Source: Polynucleobacter rarus (GTDB taxonomy: Bacteria; Pseudomonadota; Gammaproteobacteria; Burkholderiales; Burkholderiaceae). From it: DNA of 64,000 nt. This document shows positions 28,996 through 37,178 of this stretch, piece after piece. Below the pieces are notes generated by a model. The model was given only the letters and a program-made list of their open reading frames with translations. It was not told the origin of the DNA and did no database searches. Positions within the stretch are counted from its first letter, which is position 1. Every line of letters starts with the position of its first letter. The stretch covers positions 129,527 through 193,526 of the forward strand of contig NZ_NTGB01000001.1 in NCBI RefSeq assembly GCF_003072505.1, read 5' to 3'. The position numbers and the translations under genes were made by a program.

Positions 28996-29961
28996 TCACT
29001 GCGCTTCGATTTTTGCTCTCCTAGCAACTTCAGACCACTTTTGATAATCATTTTTTATCAAAGTTTTGAACTCTTCTGATGAACTTCCCATTGGCTCTGC
29101 CCCTTCTGCCAATAGACGCTCCTTTATCTCTTTATTTTGAAGCGCTTTTACCATTTCTTTTTGAATCATTTGAATAATATTATCTGGTGTTCCAGCGGGG
29201 GCGAGTAGGCCATACCATTGCAATGCGACATAGTTGCTAATACCAGATTCCATTACAGTCGGAGTATTCGGTAAAAGCTCTAATCGTTTACTACCAGAAA
29301 CCGCGAGCGCGCGAAGTTTGCCTGATTGAATGTACGGCATTGCAGTGAGCGGATTAATAAACATCGCATCTACCTGGCCACTGAGTAAGTCAGTAATGGC
29401 GGGCGTTGTCCCTTTGTACGGCACGTGAGTTGTCTGAATACCAGCTAGATAATTAAATAACTCCATCGACATGTGAGGTGAGGTCCCTACTCCTGCACTA
29501 GAGTAATTCAGTTTATTCGGATCTTTTTTTGCTAAATTAATCCACTCTCTTAAATTTTTTGCCTGAATATTGGGATTCACCACAAAAATATTAGGAGCAG
29601 TCGCTGCCAGAGAGATGGGCGAAAAATCTTTAACTGGATCGTATCCAATATTTTTCATTAATATGGGATTCAGAATCAATGGAGTGGGTACCATCAATAA
29701 GGTATAGCCATCAGGCGGGGCATGCATGACTGCCTCAATGCCAATCATATTGCCAGCGCCAGGTTTATTTTCTACAAAGAAACTTTGCCCAAAGGCTTTG
29801 GTAAAAGACTGTGCTAGTTGTCTAGCGATAATGTCTGAGCCGCCACCTGGAGCAGATGGCACAATGATTTTCACGGATTTTGAAGGATAAGACTGGCTAA
29901 AACTAAAGCTACTTACTGCCATCAATACAGAAAATAAATATACTTTTAGGGATCTATCCAT
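28996..29961 (-). CDS. Bug/TctC-family solute-binding protein, third gene of the hydrolase-cupin operon
   Basis: I chose ATG 29961, which overlaps the stop of the cupin gene by a few bases; this gives a 321-residue protein beginning MDRSLKVYLF. Another ATG lies at 29967, and the longest reading begins at 30006. The signal peptide ends SSFSFSQ. Family motifs are YPSKSVKIIVPSAPGGGSDIIAR, FFVENKPGAGN and PPDGYTLLMVPT, with TPTVMESGISNYVALQWYGLLAPAGTP in the C-lobe. Overlap with the upstream genes points to translational coupling and a shared substrate. Confidence 0.9.
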   Translation of the reverse strand: MDRSLKVYLFSVLMAVSSFSFSQSYPSKSVKIIVPSAPGGGSDIIARQLAQSFTKAFGQSFFVENKPGAGNMIGIEAVMHAPPDGYTLLMVPTPLILNPILMKNIGYDPVKDFSPISLAATAPNIFVVNPNIQAKNLREWINLAKKDPNKLNYSSAGVGTSPHMSMELFNYLAGIQTTHVPYKGTTPAITDLLSGQVDAMFINPLTAMPYIQSGKLRALAVSGSKRLELLPNTPTVMESGISNYVALQWYGLLAPAGTPDNIIQMIQKEMVKALQNKEIKERLLAEGAEPMGSSSEEFKTLIKNDYQKWSEVARRAKIEAQ

Positions 29962-30424
29962 CAGCATGTAAAGTTGCTTCTGTAAGGCTGATAGGCTTTG
30001 CAGCAATTAAAATGAATGCAATCACACAGGGCACATCACCATTATTAATCCAGTTATGAATAGTGCCTTTTTGTACGATTACATCCCCTTGATTGAGGTG
30101 CACAATGGTGCCGTCTAAATCCATATCTATCGAACCAGACATCACAATCGCGTAATCAATCGTTTCTGTTCGATGATTCCGAGGAGCGACACCTGGATCG
30201 TATTGCACAATTCTAAAAACAGTATCTTCTTTAGACAGAACAGATACATCTCTAGAGATGCCGTTACTAGAGTCCAAATTATCAACTGGAAATTGACCAG
30301 TAGACCAAACGACGATACTGGAGTGATGATCACGCCTTGAAATAATATTGGAGCAGATTTCATCCTGCTCAACAATGGCCTTACCACTAGCATCATGACC
30401 TGTAACTACGCGACGAATCTTCAT
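29954..30424 (-). CDS. Small cupin-domain protein
   Basis: This protein has 156 residues with one cupin_2 beta-barrel. The second-half motif region reads RNHRTETIDYAIVMSGSIDMDLDG, followed by LNQGDVIVQKGTIHNWINNG. The first motif is HRTETIDYAIV and the second contains GTIHNW, giving a plausible metal site from the two His and a Glu. Such stand-alone cupins act as isomerases, dioxygenases or sugar/acid-binding proteins. It starts four bases inside the end of the alpha/beta-hydrolase gene (ATGA at 30421-30424) and its end overlaps the Bug gene, so the three are translated as a unit. Confidence 0.85.
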   Translation of the reverse strand: MKIRRVVTGHDASGKAIVEQDEICSNIISRRDHHSSIVVWSTGQFPVDNLDSSNGISRDVSVLSKEDTVFRIVQYDPGVAPRNHRTETIDYAIVMSGSIDMDLDGTIVHLNQGDVIVQKGTIHNWINNGDVPCVIAFILIAAKPISLTEATLHADG

Positions 30425-31260
30425 TCTGGAATGTCCTTTAAAAAAGAAATAATCTTAGTAGCAATGGCATCCTCTAGTGGAGCCCACTGTGTAAAAGAAA
30501 TAATATCTGCATCTTGATCTTCAATCGGTAACTGAAATAATTCTACTGCGGGAATGATTTGCGCCGCAGCAATTGCATTTTCGCGAGCATGAGTTCGATC
30601 ATTACCCGGAATAATCAGGACTGGCACCTTAATGGCTCGCAGGGTCGATTCCTCCACTCCCATCACTGGATATTTGGGACCACTTACAAAAATACTGAGC
30701 CAATTTTCTAAAACACGAATAAATTCAACTGGATCCATTTTCATTAAAACTTCCAGATTTTCAGGTCGCGCGGCTATTCGTTCTTGATAATCAGAAGTTT
30801 CACAAACTGCTTGCATCCCACCTGATTTGGCAGCATCAATAAATTGTTGGTAATATTTTTTCGGTAATCTGCTCGCTGCAGTTTCTCCACCAGTCAAGCG
30901 CAGTAAAACGAGCGCTTTGGCAATTTCGGGATGGCGTTGGTTGACTAGGATTGATAATCTTGCACCAGAAGAGGCGCCGCCAATAAATGCCTTCTCGATA
31001 CCTAATTGTCGTAACAGCTCTGCTAAGTCATCTGCCCAAATTATTTCTTCACCATCTTGTCCAGTAATGGACACTTCGGATGCACCGGTATTTCGACGGT
31101 CATGTAGTAAAACCCGAAAGCCACCTTCAGCTATTTTTTTGGCGAGAGGTATAAATTCTGCGTGACTTCTTCTACCACCTGTTGAGAGGGTAAACCAAGG
31201 CCCTTGATCACCAATGATTTGATAATAAATTTGAACATTTCGGATCAAAGCGAATGGCAT
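30421..31260 (-). CDS. Alpha/beta-fold hydrolase
   Basis: The start at ATG 31260 (MPFALIRNVQIYYQIIGDQG) gives about 279 residues and the canonical family N-terminus, with AAAAAGG upstream. The longer frame from 31293 adds an unlikely leader. Visible features are the strand-loop LLHDRRNTGASE, the nucleophile elbow FIGGASSGARLS (Ser in G-A-S-S-G), a cap region, and PVLIIPGNDRTHARENA carrying the likely catalytic Asp. The usual catalytic His near the C-terminus is not obvious: the expected position reads LPIEDQDADIISF with no His. The role is therefore uncertain; it may hydrolyse the ligand carried by the co-encoded Bug protein. It is the first gene of a three-gene overlapping operon. Confidence 0.85.
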   Translation of the reverse strand: MPFALIRNVQIYYQIIGDQGPWFTLSTGGRRSHAEFIPLAKKIAEGGFRVLLHDRRNTGASEVSITGQDGEEIIWADDLAELLRQLGIEKAFIGGASSGARLSILVNQRHPEIAKALVLLRLTGGETAASRLPKKYYQQFIDAAKSGGMQAVCETSDYQERIAARPENLEVLMKMDPVEFIRVLENWLSIFVSGPKYPVMGVEESTLRAIKVPVLIIPGNDRTHARENAIAAAQIIPAVELFQLPIEDQDADIISFTQWAPLEDAIATKIISFLKDIPE

Positions 31261-31389
31261 AGTAGAACCTTTTTGTATTGTGATGAAAGCCAATTATCCT
31301 CTAAGCACTGCAATGATGATTGGCCGTTTTTGAAACGTTATCGCTCGAATGTCGATTTGGGTAGAGTGTAATTTATGGGTTTGCTAGTA

Positions 31390-31407
31390 CCCCGAACTTA
31401 ATCGGGG
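31390..31407 (-). terminator. GC-rich hairpin after the acyl-CoA synthetase gene
   Basis: CCCCGA (31390-31395) and TCGGGG (31402-31407) form a perfect 6-bp stem with a 6-nt loop. It lies 12 nt beyond the synthetase stop on the minus strand. No strong U-run follows. It probably marks the boundary between the FAH-reductase-synthetase operon and the hydrolase-cupin-Bug operon. Confidence 0.5.
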
Positions 31408-31418
31408 CACTGATCTAA

Positions 31419-32942
31419 TTAAAGCCCTAATTTTGCTGCAAGACCGATACGTTGTAATTTACCAGTTGCCCCTTTAGGCAACTCATCCATAAAGATAATC
31501 TTTTTCGGGACCTTGAAATCAGCCAGCTTTTGCGCCGCAAAAGTACGAATGTCTTTTTCTTCGGCAGATTTACCTTCACGAAGAACCACTACAGCACCAA
31601 CTTCTTCACCGAGTTTTTCATGAGGAATTGCAAATGTTACGACTTGTAATACTGCTGGATGCTCCATTAGGATTTCATCGACTTCCCTAGGTGAAATTTT
31701 CTCTCCACCACGGTTAATAATTTCCTTCAAACGACCTGTAATCGTCACATAACCGTCAGCGTCAATCGTGCCTTGGTCGCCAGTTCTGAACCAACCATTT
31801 GTGAAATTTTCGGCGTTCGCTTTTGGGTTATTTTCATATCCCTTGGTGACGTTGGCTCCTTGAATTACAATTTCGCCAGTCTCACCAACACCTAGAATCT
31901 TGCCATCTTCATCCATAATGGCCATTTTCGGTCCTGAAGCAACTCCCACTGTGCCAGGTTTGCGCTTTGCTGGCGGGAGTAAATTACTCGCCATCTGATG
32001 GGAAGCCTCGGTCATGCCGTAAGACTCAATCAGGGGAGCATTAAAACAGGCTTCAAGCTCTTCAATCACTTTCATTGGCATAGAAGAGCTAGAAGATCTG
32101 ATAAAACGAAGTGGGTTATTTTGAATAATCGCTTGATTATTGTTGGCTCTAGTCAAAATAGTTTGATGCATGGTTGGCACAGCGGTATACCAAGTCGGTT
32201 TGATTTGATCCATCCAGGAGAAAAACTTCAGTGCATTAAAACCAGGCGTGCAGGAAACATACGCGCCAGCTGAAAGAGGTGCCAAAATTCCTGCAATCAA
32301 ACCATGAATATGGAATAAAGGCATGATATTGAGGCCACGGTCTTTTGAGGTAAAAGCTAAAGTTTGTGCAATGTTACCTGCAGAGGCGCAGACGTTCGTT
32401 TGCGAAAGGGGCACAATTTTTGGTCTGGAAGTTGTTCCTGAAGTATGCAAAATGAGGGCAACATCATCTGGCTTGGCCCATCCACCTTGTTTAAGCTTTG
32501 CCTTTTTAGAACCCCGTAAGCTGAGTGTGAAGGTTCCTGCACCACATTCAGAAGTAGGGTGGAGATCAATGATTGCTACCCCCAATTTTTCAGCAACTGA
32601 AATAGCAGCAGACTCAGAACCTACTTTGACGATGATGGCTTTTGCATTGAGATCATCTAAATAAAATTGAAATTCATCAGCTCGATAGGAAATGTTGAGT
32701 GGTGCAGACGTTGCGCCACTTGCAACAGCCATGAAGGCGAGAGCCATTTCCGGTCCGTTGTCTAACACAATTGCAACACGATCATTTCTACCGATACCAA
32801 AGCTATTTAATTTGGCGACTGTTTGCGTAATAAAAGTGCGTAAGCTTTTAAAAGTAACATCTAATTGATCTGGCGCACCAATGGCTGCATCGGCATCATT
32901 GCCTAAGGAAAGTAATTCTGGCAGGGTAGAACAGCGTTTCAT
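31419..32942 (-). CDS. AMP-forming acyl-CoA synthetase, oxalate-CoA-ligase-like (AAE3/Pcs60 type)
   Basis: This protein of 507 residues is the usual length of the ANL superfamily. It has the P-loop LHTSGTTSRPK (about 180-190), the region MPLFHIHGLIAG typical of AAE3/Pcs60, ESYGMTEASHQM, GWFRTGDQG, GRLKEIINRGGEKISPREVDEI and the C-terminal PKGATGKLQR with the catalytic Lys. The combination of FHIHGL with TWYTAVPTMHQTIL most resembles oxalate:CoA ligases, but related enzymes act on malonate or other short acids, so the substrate is not certain. The 20-nt gap after the reductase gene makes it the last gene of a FAH-reductase-synthetase operon. The start is ATG 32942, with AAGAGGAC upstream. Confidence 0.88.
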   Translation of the reverse strand: MKRCSTLPELLSLGNDADAAIGAPDQLDVTFKSLRTFITQTVAKLNSFGIGRNDRVAIVLDNGPEMALAFMAVASGATSAPLNISYRADEFQFYLDDLNAKAIIVKVGSESAAISVAEKLGVAIIDLHPTSECGAGTFTLSLRGSKKAKLKQGGWAKPDDVALILHTSGTTSRPKIVPLSQTNVCASAGNIAQTLAFTSKDRGLNIMPLFHIHGLIAGILAPLSAGAYVSCTPGFNALKFFSWMDQIKPTWYTAVPTMHQTILTRANNNQAIIQNNPLRFIRSSSSSMPMKVIEELEACFNAPLIESYGMTEASHQMASNLLPPAKRKPGTVGVASGPKMAIMDEDGKILGVGETGEIVIQGANVTKGYENNPKANAENFTNGWFRTGDQGTIDADGYVTITGRLKEIINRGGEKISPREVDEILMEHPAVLQVVTFAIPHEKLGEEVGAVVVLREGKSAEEKDIRTFAAQKLADFKVPKKIIFMDELPKGATGKLQRIGLAAKLGL

Positions 32943-32962
32943 TTTCGTAGTCCTCTTCTTTA

Positions 32963-33964
32963 TTAAGTGGTGATTTTTAATTGGCCGTTCTGATCGGCTA
33001 AAGTTTTTGAAAGCAAACTAATACAAGCAAAGACAGCATCGATGTGTGGAGTCGGTAAGTTCACAATACGACCAAGCTCTACGATAGAACCAATCAAAGC
33101 ATCTTTTTCAATGGCACGTCCAGCCTCAATATCTTGCAACATGGAAGTTTTATGAGCACCAACTGCTTGAGCTCCGGCAATCCTTTTTTCTAATGAAACC
33201 CGAAATGCAATCCCTAACTTCTCTCCCACATCCTGGGCTTCTTTCATCATTTTTGCAACTAAATCACGTGACAATGGGAATTCACAGATATCAACGAGAG
33301 TTGCATGGGTGAGGGCACTAATCGGATTAAGACTTAAATTACCCCATAGCTTGGTCCAAAGTTCAGAGCGGATATCGGAGATAACTGGCGCTTTGAAGCC
33401 TGCTTCTTTGAAGGTTTTAGAAAGTAATTCAATTCTGGGGGTGACAGAGTTATCTATCTCAGCAACAGAAAAACGGTTGCCCTCAATATGCTTTAAAACT
33501 CCTGGCGCGATAATTTCAGCTGCAGGGTAAACAATCGTACCCACGACCCTCTCAATCGGTAAATTAGCAGCGATGACACCACCAGGATCAACACTTTCTA
33601 AGACTCGACCTTCGTACTCACCACCATGTTTAAAGAAATACCACCATGGAATACCATTTTGAGCGGTGAGTACCATTGTTTCTTCATGATATAAGGCCGG
33701 CAATTCGTGAACAATGGCAGCTACTTGGTGCGCCTTCATCCCTAAAATGACTAAGTCTTGTGGTCCTGCCTCACTAATCGAGCTGAGCGCACGCAGTGGA
33801 GTAACCGTTTCTGTACCGTCATGCTCGATAAATTTAAACCCATTCTCTTGAATCGCTTTTAAGTTCGGCCCCCGTGCAATCACGGTCACATCATTTCCTG
33901 ATTGTGCGAGTTTGACTGCAAGTAAGCCACCGATTGCTCCAGCTCCGACAACACAAATTTTCAT
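32963..33964 (-). CDS. 2-dehydropantoate 2-reductase family (PanE/ApbA-like) oxidoreductase
   Basis: I use ATG 33964 (MKICVVGAGAIGGLLAVKLA) rather than the GTG four codons earlier; this gives 333 residues. The N-terminal Rossmann fold carries GAGAIGG. MKAHQ is near residue 95, and the C-terminal helical domain has SELWTKLWGNLSLNPISAL with the family's catalytic Lys. It fits the ketopantoate reductase fold. Its place between a FAH-family enzyme and an acyl-CoA synthetase suggests it reduces or oxidises a 2-keto/2-hydroxy acid in a catabolic route rather than making pantothenate. That is inference from context. Confidence 0.85.
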   Translation of the reverse strand: MKICVVGAGAIGGLLAVKLAQSGNDVTVIARGPNLKAIQENGFKFIEHDGTETVTPLRALSSISEAGPQDLVILGMKAHQVAAIVHELPALYHEETMVLTAQNGIPWWYFFKHGGEYEGRVLESVDPGGVIAANLPIERVVGTIVYPAAEIIAPGVLKHIEGNRFSVAEIDNSVTPRIELLSKTFKEAGFKAPVISDIRSELWTKLWGNLSLNPISALTHATLVDICEFPLSRDLVAKMMKEAQDVGEKLGIAFRVSLEKRIAGAQAVGAHKTSMLQDIEAGRAIEKDALIGSIVELGRIVNLPTPHIDAVFACISLLSKTLADQNGQLKITT

Positions 33965-34035
33965 TTTTATCACCACATAAAAAATTAAAACAAGCTACAC
34001 AGTACAGTCATTTATTACTTAATCGACAAAATCAA

Positions 34036-34830
34036 TCAGATATCTTGCACTGTATTGGTTAATTTGCCAATACCTTCTATTTGAACCTCAACAATCTGAC
34101 CTCCTTTAATAGGCAATGTACCTAGAGAAGTACCGCAAGCAATCACATCACCAGGATTTAGAGTCATATCAAACGATAAATAACTCAAAATTTGATAAGG
34201 ATTAAAAATCATATCAGAACAGGGATAGCTTTGACGTTCTCGTCCATTGATAAGGGTCTTGACTGTTAGATCCTCGTAAGAAACATCGGTTTCTATCCAT
34301 GGACCGAAAGGTCCAAAGGTGTCGTAACTTTTGGCTCTAGTCCATTGTTTAAAGGATTCATCCTTAGTTAAAATTTCAAGCGCAGTGACATCATTAACGC
34401 AGGTGTAACCAAAAATATAATCTTTTGCATCCTCAACCGAAATTTCTTTCGCAGTTTTACCCACTACGATACCGAGTTCGCCTTCATAAATGACGCGACC
34501 AACCGGACCGGTACTTGTTTTTGGAAATTTGATTATGCCCTCTGGATTCAAAAAAGAATTATTCGATTTAATAAAATAAAGGGGCTCAGAGGGAATGGCG
34601 TTGTTTTGTTGCTGGGCCAAGGCGTGATAGTTATTCCATAAGCCAATCATCTTGGAAGGTTGACAGGGATAAAATAATTCAATTTCCTCTACAGAAATTG
34701 AATTTCCAGTCAGGCTGTAGCTTGAAAAAGGATGACTTGAGATGGTTTCCACGAATTTTTCATCAAGACTGAGTTTGCCGAAACTCATTTCTTGAGTCTT
34801 TTTATTTTGAAAACGACACCATTTAGCCAT
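34036..34830 (-). CDS. Fumarylacetoacetate hydrolase (FAH) family protein
   Basis: This protein has 264 residues, typical of the short FAH-family enzymes (hydrolases, decarboxylases or isomerases of keto-diacids). Metal-site motifs are visible: YEGELGIVVGK (Glu-x-Glu), FGYTCVNDVTA (Asp), RAKSYDTFGPFGPWI, and GDVIACGTSLG near the end. The N-terminal cap is short and variable, starting MAKWCRFQNKK. A GGGGGC ribosome-binding site precedes the ATG. It is the first gene of a minus-strand operon with the reductase and synthetase. The exact reaction (2-oxo acid hydrolysis, isomerisation or ureidoglycolate lyase type) cannot be told apart by eye. Confidence 0.88.
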   Translation of the reverse strand: MAKWCRFQNKKTQEMSFGKLSLDEKFVETISSHPFSSYSLTGNSISVEEIELFYPCQPSKMIGLWNNYHALAQQQNNAIPSEPLYFIKSNNSFLNPEGIIKFPKTSTGPVGRVIYEGELGIVVGKTAKEISVEDAKDYIFGYTCVNDVTALEILTKDESFKQWTRAKSYDTFGPFGPWIETDVSYEDLTVKTLINGRERQSYPCSDMIFNPYQILSYLSFDMTLNPGDVIACGTSLGTLPIKGGQIVEVQIEGIGKLTNTVQDI

Positions 34831-35052
34831 GTTTGCCCCCTTTTTTAGACTGAAAGTTGTATTTTCTAATTATTTCGCTTAATTAAAAAAATAATAATCA
34901 TTCTATCCATTTTAGCAATGTCCTTAAAGGGATTTCGCCTTAGCATATTGGATGTGGGATTATTTAGACAATTAACTAAAAATATCGGATAAATTTTTGT
35001 TGTCCAGAAGACTTTATTGATTGAATTTATTCTTCAGACTAAAATTGATTTC

Positions 35053-35916
35053 ATGGATCAGCTAAAACAATACAATCTCCAAGAAAATTTGAATGATTTT
35101 TTTAGCTCGATAATCACATCTTTAGACACTCAAGTTATTGAAGAGTTTTTTTCAGTACTAGAAAAAAATGATCTTTCTATGCGCTTTTTTCTAGATGCTT
35201 TAGTGAGCTCAGAACTCTGGCAGGAATGGCAAATCCAACCAAACCCCTACGTTCCAATGATTATGCAAGTGGGTTCTGCAATTGATCATTTTGCACAGAT
35301 GCAACCAGAGCCAGCCTATCATTCCAAGCGCCATATGATGGATGTTTGTTTAACACTTTCTTATTTACTTTGTCACGAGAAAGATTCTTCCACTAATGAT
35401 ATTTGGCATGTTTCAAATCAGGAGAAGTGGCTCTTATTACTTGGGGCTGCCATGCACGACCTAGGTCATCCAGGTTTAATCAATGCTTTTTCGTTTGAGT
35501 TAGAAAAAAATAGTTTGGCTTTGTTAAAAGAGTCACTAAATAAGATAGGTATGGATTCTGTTCTTATAGATGAAGTTCTAAACACATTAAGTCCTTGGGT
35601 ATTAGCCACAGATCATGGCCAATATTCAGCCTTATTAAATCGATTACTAAGCTCCCAGCCTTCTCATACAGATTGTTTAGCGATGCTCTTGGTAGAGGCT
35701 GATTTGGTATCGAGCGTTCTACCAAATCGAGGTCGTGAGTTAACCAGGCGCTTGATTAAAGAATGGGCACTGCCCTACCCAGACAGATCTCAGGCTCTTT
35801 CAAATCAAACTGGATATAGACAATTTCTGAATAGTCTAAATTTTATTAGCCCTTATTCTGTAAGAGCTGGTATCCCAGAAATATTAAAAAACACAATTAT
35901 CAAAAATGAATATTAA
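35053..35916 (+). CDS. Class I 3',5'-cyclic nucleotide phosphodiesterase-like HD-domain protein
   Basis: The start at ATG 35053 (MDQLKQYNLQ) gives 287 residues; the longer TTG reading from 35017 is less likely. The catalytic region has YHSKRHMMDV (His90, His94). The stretch HDLGHPGLINAF (His135-Phe146) fits the class I PDE signature H-D-[hydrophobic]-x-H-x-[AG]-x-x-[NQ]-x-[hydrophobic] exactly, as I recall that pattern. ATDHGQ and VEADLVSS follow, supplying the later Asp ligand. Eukaryote-type class I PDEs hydrolyse cAMP or cGMP; bacterial members exist but are uncommon. There is no signal peptide or membrane segment. The 3' end overlaps the next gene (bicupin) by 11 bases, implying coupled translation. 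Confidence 0.72.
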   Translation: MDQLKQYNLQENLNDFFSSIITSLDTQVIEEFFSVLEKNDLSMRFFLDALVSSELWQEWQIQPNPYVPMIMQVGSAIDHFAQMQPEPAYHSKRHMMDVCLTLSYLLCHEKDSSTNDIWHVSNQEKWLLLLGAAMHDLGHPGLINAFSFELEKNSLALLKESLNKIGMDSVLIDEVLNTLSPWVLATDHGQYSALLNRLLSSQPSHTDCLAMLLVEADLVSSVLPNRGRELTRRLIKEWALPYPDRSQALSNQTGYRQFLNSLNFISPYSVRAGIPEILKNTIIKNEY

Positions 35917-36556
35917 CGCTGATTTTAGTCAGAGAGTCGTGATGAATCATCATGATTTACCTTGGGTTACTAGTCCTGTATCCGGTGTAGAAAGACGCAT
36001 GCTTGAGCGCCTTGGTGATGAGGTGGCAAAAGCAACTACTATTGTTCGCTATCAACCGGGATCTAAGTTTCAAGAACATTCCCATGAGTTTGGTGAGGAA
36101 ATATTTGTTTTAGACGGGATATTGAGTGACGAGACGGGTAATTATCCTGCCGGCACTTATTTGATGAATCCGCCTGGATCTTCTCACGCGCCATTCAGTG
36201 AAACTGGCTGCACGCTCTTTGTGAAGTTGCGCCATCTTGGCCTAGATCAAGTAAATAGAGAAGTGATTGATACGAATACAGCGCCTTGGTTTCAAGGCAT
36301 GGTGGCAGGTCTAAAGGTTCTACCGTTAATGAAGCAGGGAAGTGGCTCCACTTTAGTCAAGTGGGCACCACAAACGTACTTCAATCCCCATAGGCATTTT
36401 GGCGGTGAAGAAATCTTTGTAGTGGAAGGTGTGTTTGAAGATGAGCACGGCCGGTATCCCGAAGGATCTTGGATTAGAAGCCCTCATATGAGTCTTCACC
36501 AACCCTTTAGTAAAGAAGGCTGTACCATCTTCGTGAAGACGGGTCATTTGTCCTAG
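35906..36556 (+). CDS. Bicupin protein, ChrR-like cupin repeats
   Basis: This 216-residue protein has two tandem cupin domains (about 40-105 and 145-210) that mirror each other. The first has PGSKFQEHSHEFGEEIFVLDG, then GTYLMNPPGSSHAPFSETGCTLFVK. The second has YFNPHRHFGGEEIFVVEG, then GSWIRSPHMSLHQPFSKEGCTIFVK. Each keeps His-x-His...Glu and a later His, so two metal sites are likely. The layout resembles the cupin part of ChrR-type anti-sigma factors and anti-oxidant dioxygenase-like bicupins, but no zinc anti-sigma domain precedes it. It starts inside the end of the PDE gene. Its end overlaps the convergent AlkB gene by four bases. Confidence 0.85.
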   Translation: MNINADFSQRVVMNHHDLPWVTSPVSGVERRMLERLGDEVAKATTIVRYQPGSKFQEHSHEFGEEIFVLDGILSDETGNYPAGTYLMNPPGSSHAPFSETGCTLFVKLRHLGLDQVNREVIDTNTAPWFQGMVAGLKVLPLMKQGSGSTLVKWAPQTYFNPHRHFGGEEIFVVEGVFEDEHGRYPEGSWIRSPHMSLHQPFSKEGCTIFVKTGHLS

Positions 36557-37170
36557 AGTTTGATTGCACGAAAAGTTAAATTGATGCGAGGCGTAACGGG
36601 TAGCTTCGTTTTCAACAAAGCATGCTTCCAATAGGTTTGCGTTGGAGGATACATGATTAACGCGCTCCCGTGATCTAAGAATAGCGAGGCTTTTAAATCG
36701 TCGACTTTGTGACGTAGGGCAAACTTACGACTAGCACCAAAACTAAAAGAAACAATCGGGGCCTTTTCATCGAGCTCAATTTCATCATCGCTATGCCAAC
36801 CCATTGCTTCATTGCCATTGTGATACAAGTTAAGTAAGCAAGAATTGTATGTACATTGCGCAAGCCTTTCTGCTTGTACTTTAATTTGTAAGAGTTCAGT
36901 AGTCCATGTTTGAGGCTCTTTTTTGACTCCTGAGTAAGTATAGGAGCAGCCACTATCTCCTATCCATGCAACTTTCCTTTGGGTAATGATCTTTTTACCA
37001 AACATCCATAATTGATCTGGTTGCCAGTCTAGCGAGACTAAAAGTGTTTGATAGATCTGATCACAAGTAGCGGCATCAAAAACGCTTTGGAAATAATGAA
37101 CCACCCCGTCTTTGGGAATTAGATTAATATTTGTATCGGCTGGAGATTCATTGAAAAGTTGGTTTTGCAT
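36553..37170 (-). CDS. AlkB-family 2-oxoglutarate/Fe(II) dioxygenase
   Basis: The start at ATG 37170 (MQNQLFNESP) lies 8 nt after the egtB stop and gives 205 residues. The double-stranded beta-helix core is complete: LNLYHNGNEAMGWHSDDE with His126 and Asp128 as iron ligands, FSFGASRKFALRHK as the nucleotide-facing segment, the distal His183 in YWKHALLKT, and Arg195 in RINLTFR for 2-oxoglutarate. This matches the AlkB/ALKBH2-3 type, which repairs alkylated bases oxidatively. Its place directly behind egtB in one operon is notable and suggests co-expression with ergothioneine synthesis. Confidence 0.9.
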   Translation of the reverse strand: MQNQLFNESPADTNINLIPKDGVVHYFQSVFDAATCDQIYQTLLVSLDWQPDQLWMFGKKIITQRKVAWIGDSGCSYTYSGVKKEPQTWTTELLQIKVQAERLAQCTYNSCLLNLYHNGNEAMGWHSDDEIELDEKAPIVSFSFGASRKFALRHKVDDLKASLFLDHGSALIMYPPTQTYWKHALLKTKLPVTPRINLTFRAIKL

Positions 37171-37178
37171 ATTTAAAA

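Noticed and set aside
32963..33964. Pantothenate biosynthesis panE.
   Set aside because: The fold fits, but its operon partners are catabolic (FAH family and acyl-CoA synthetase), so the gene symbol was not used.
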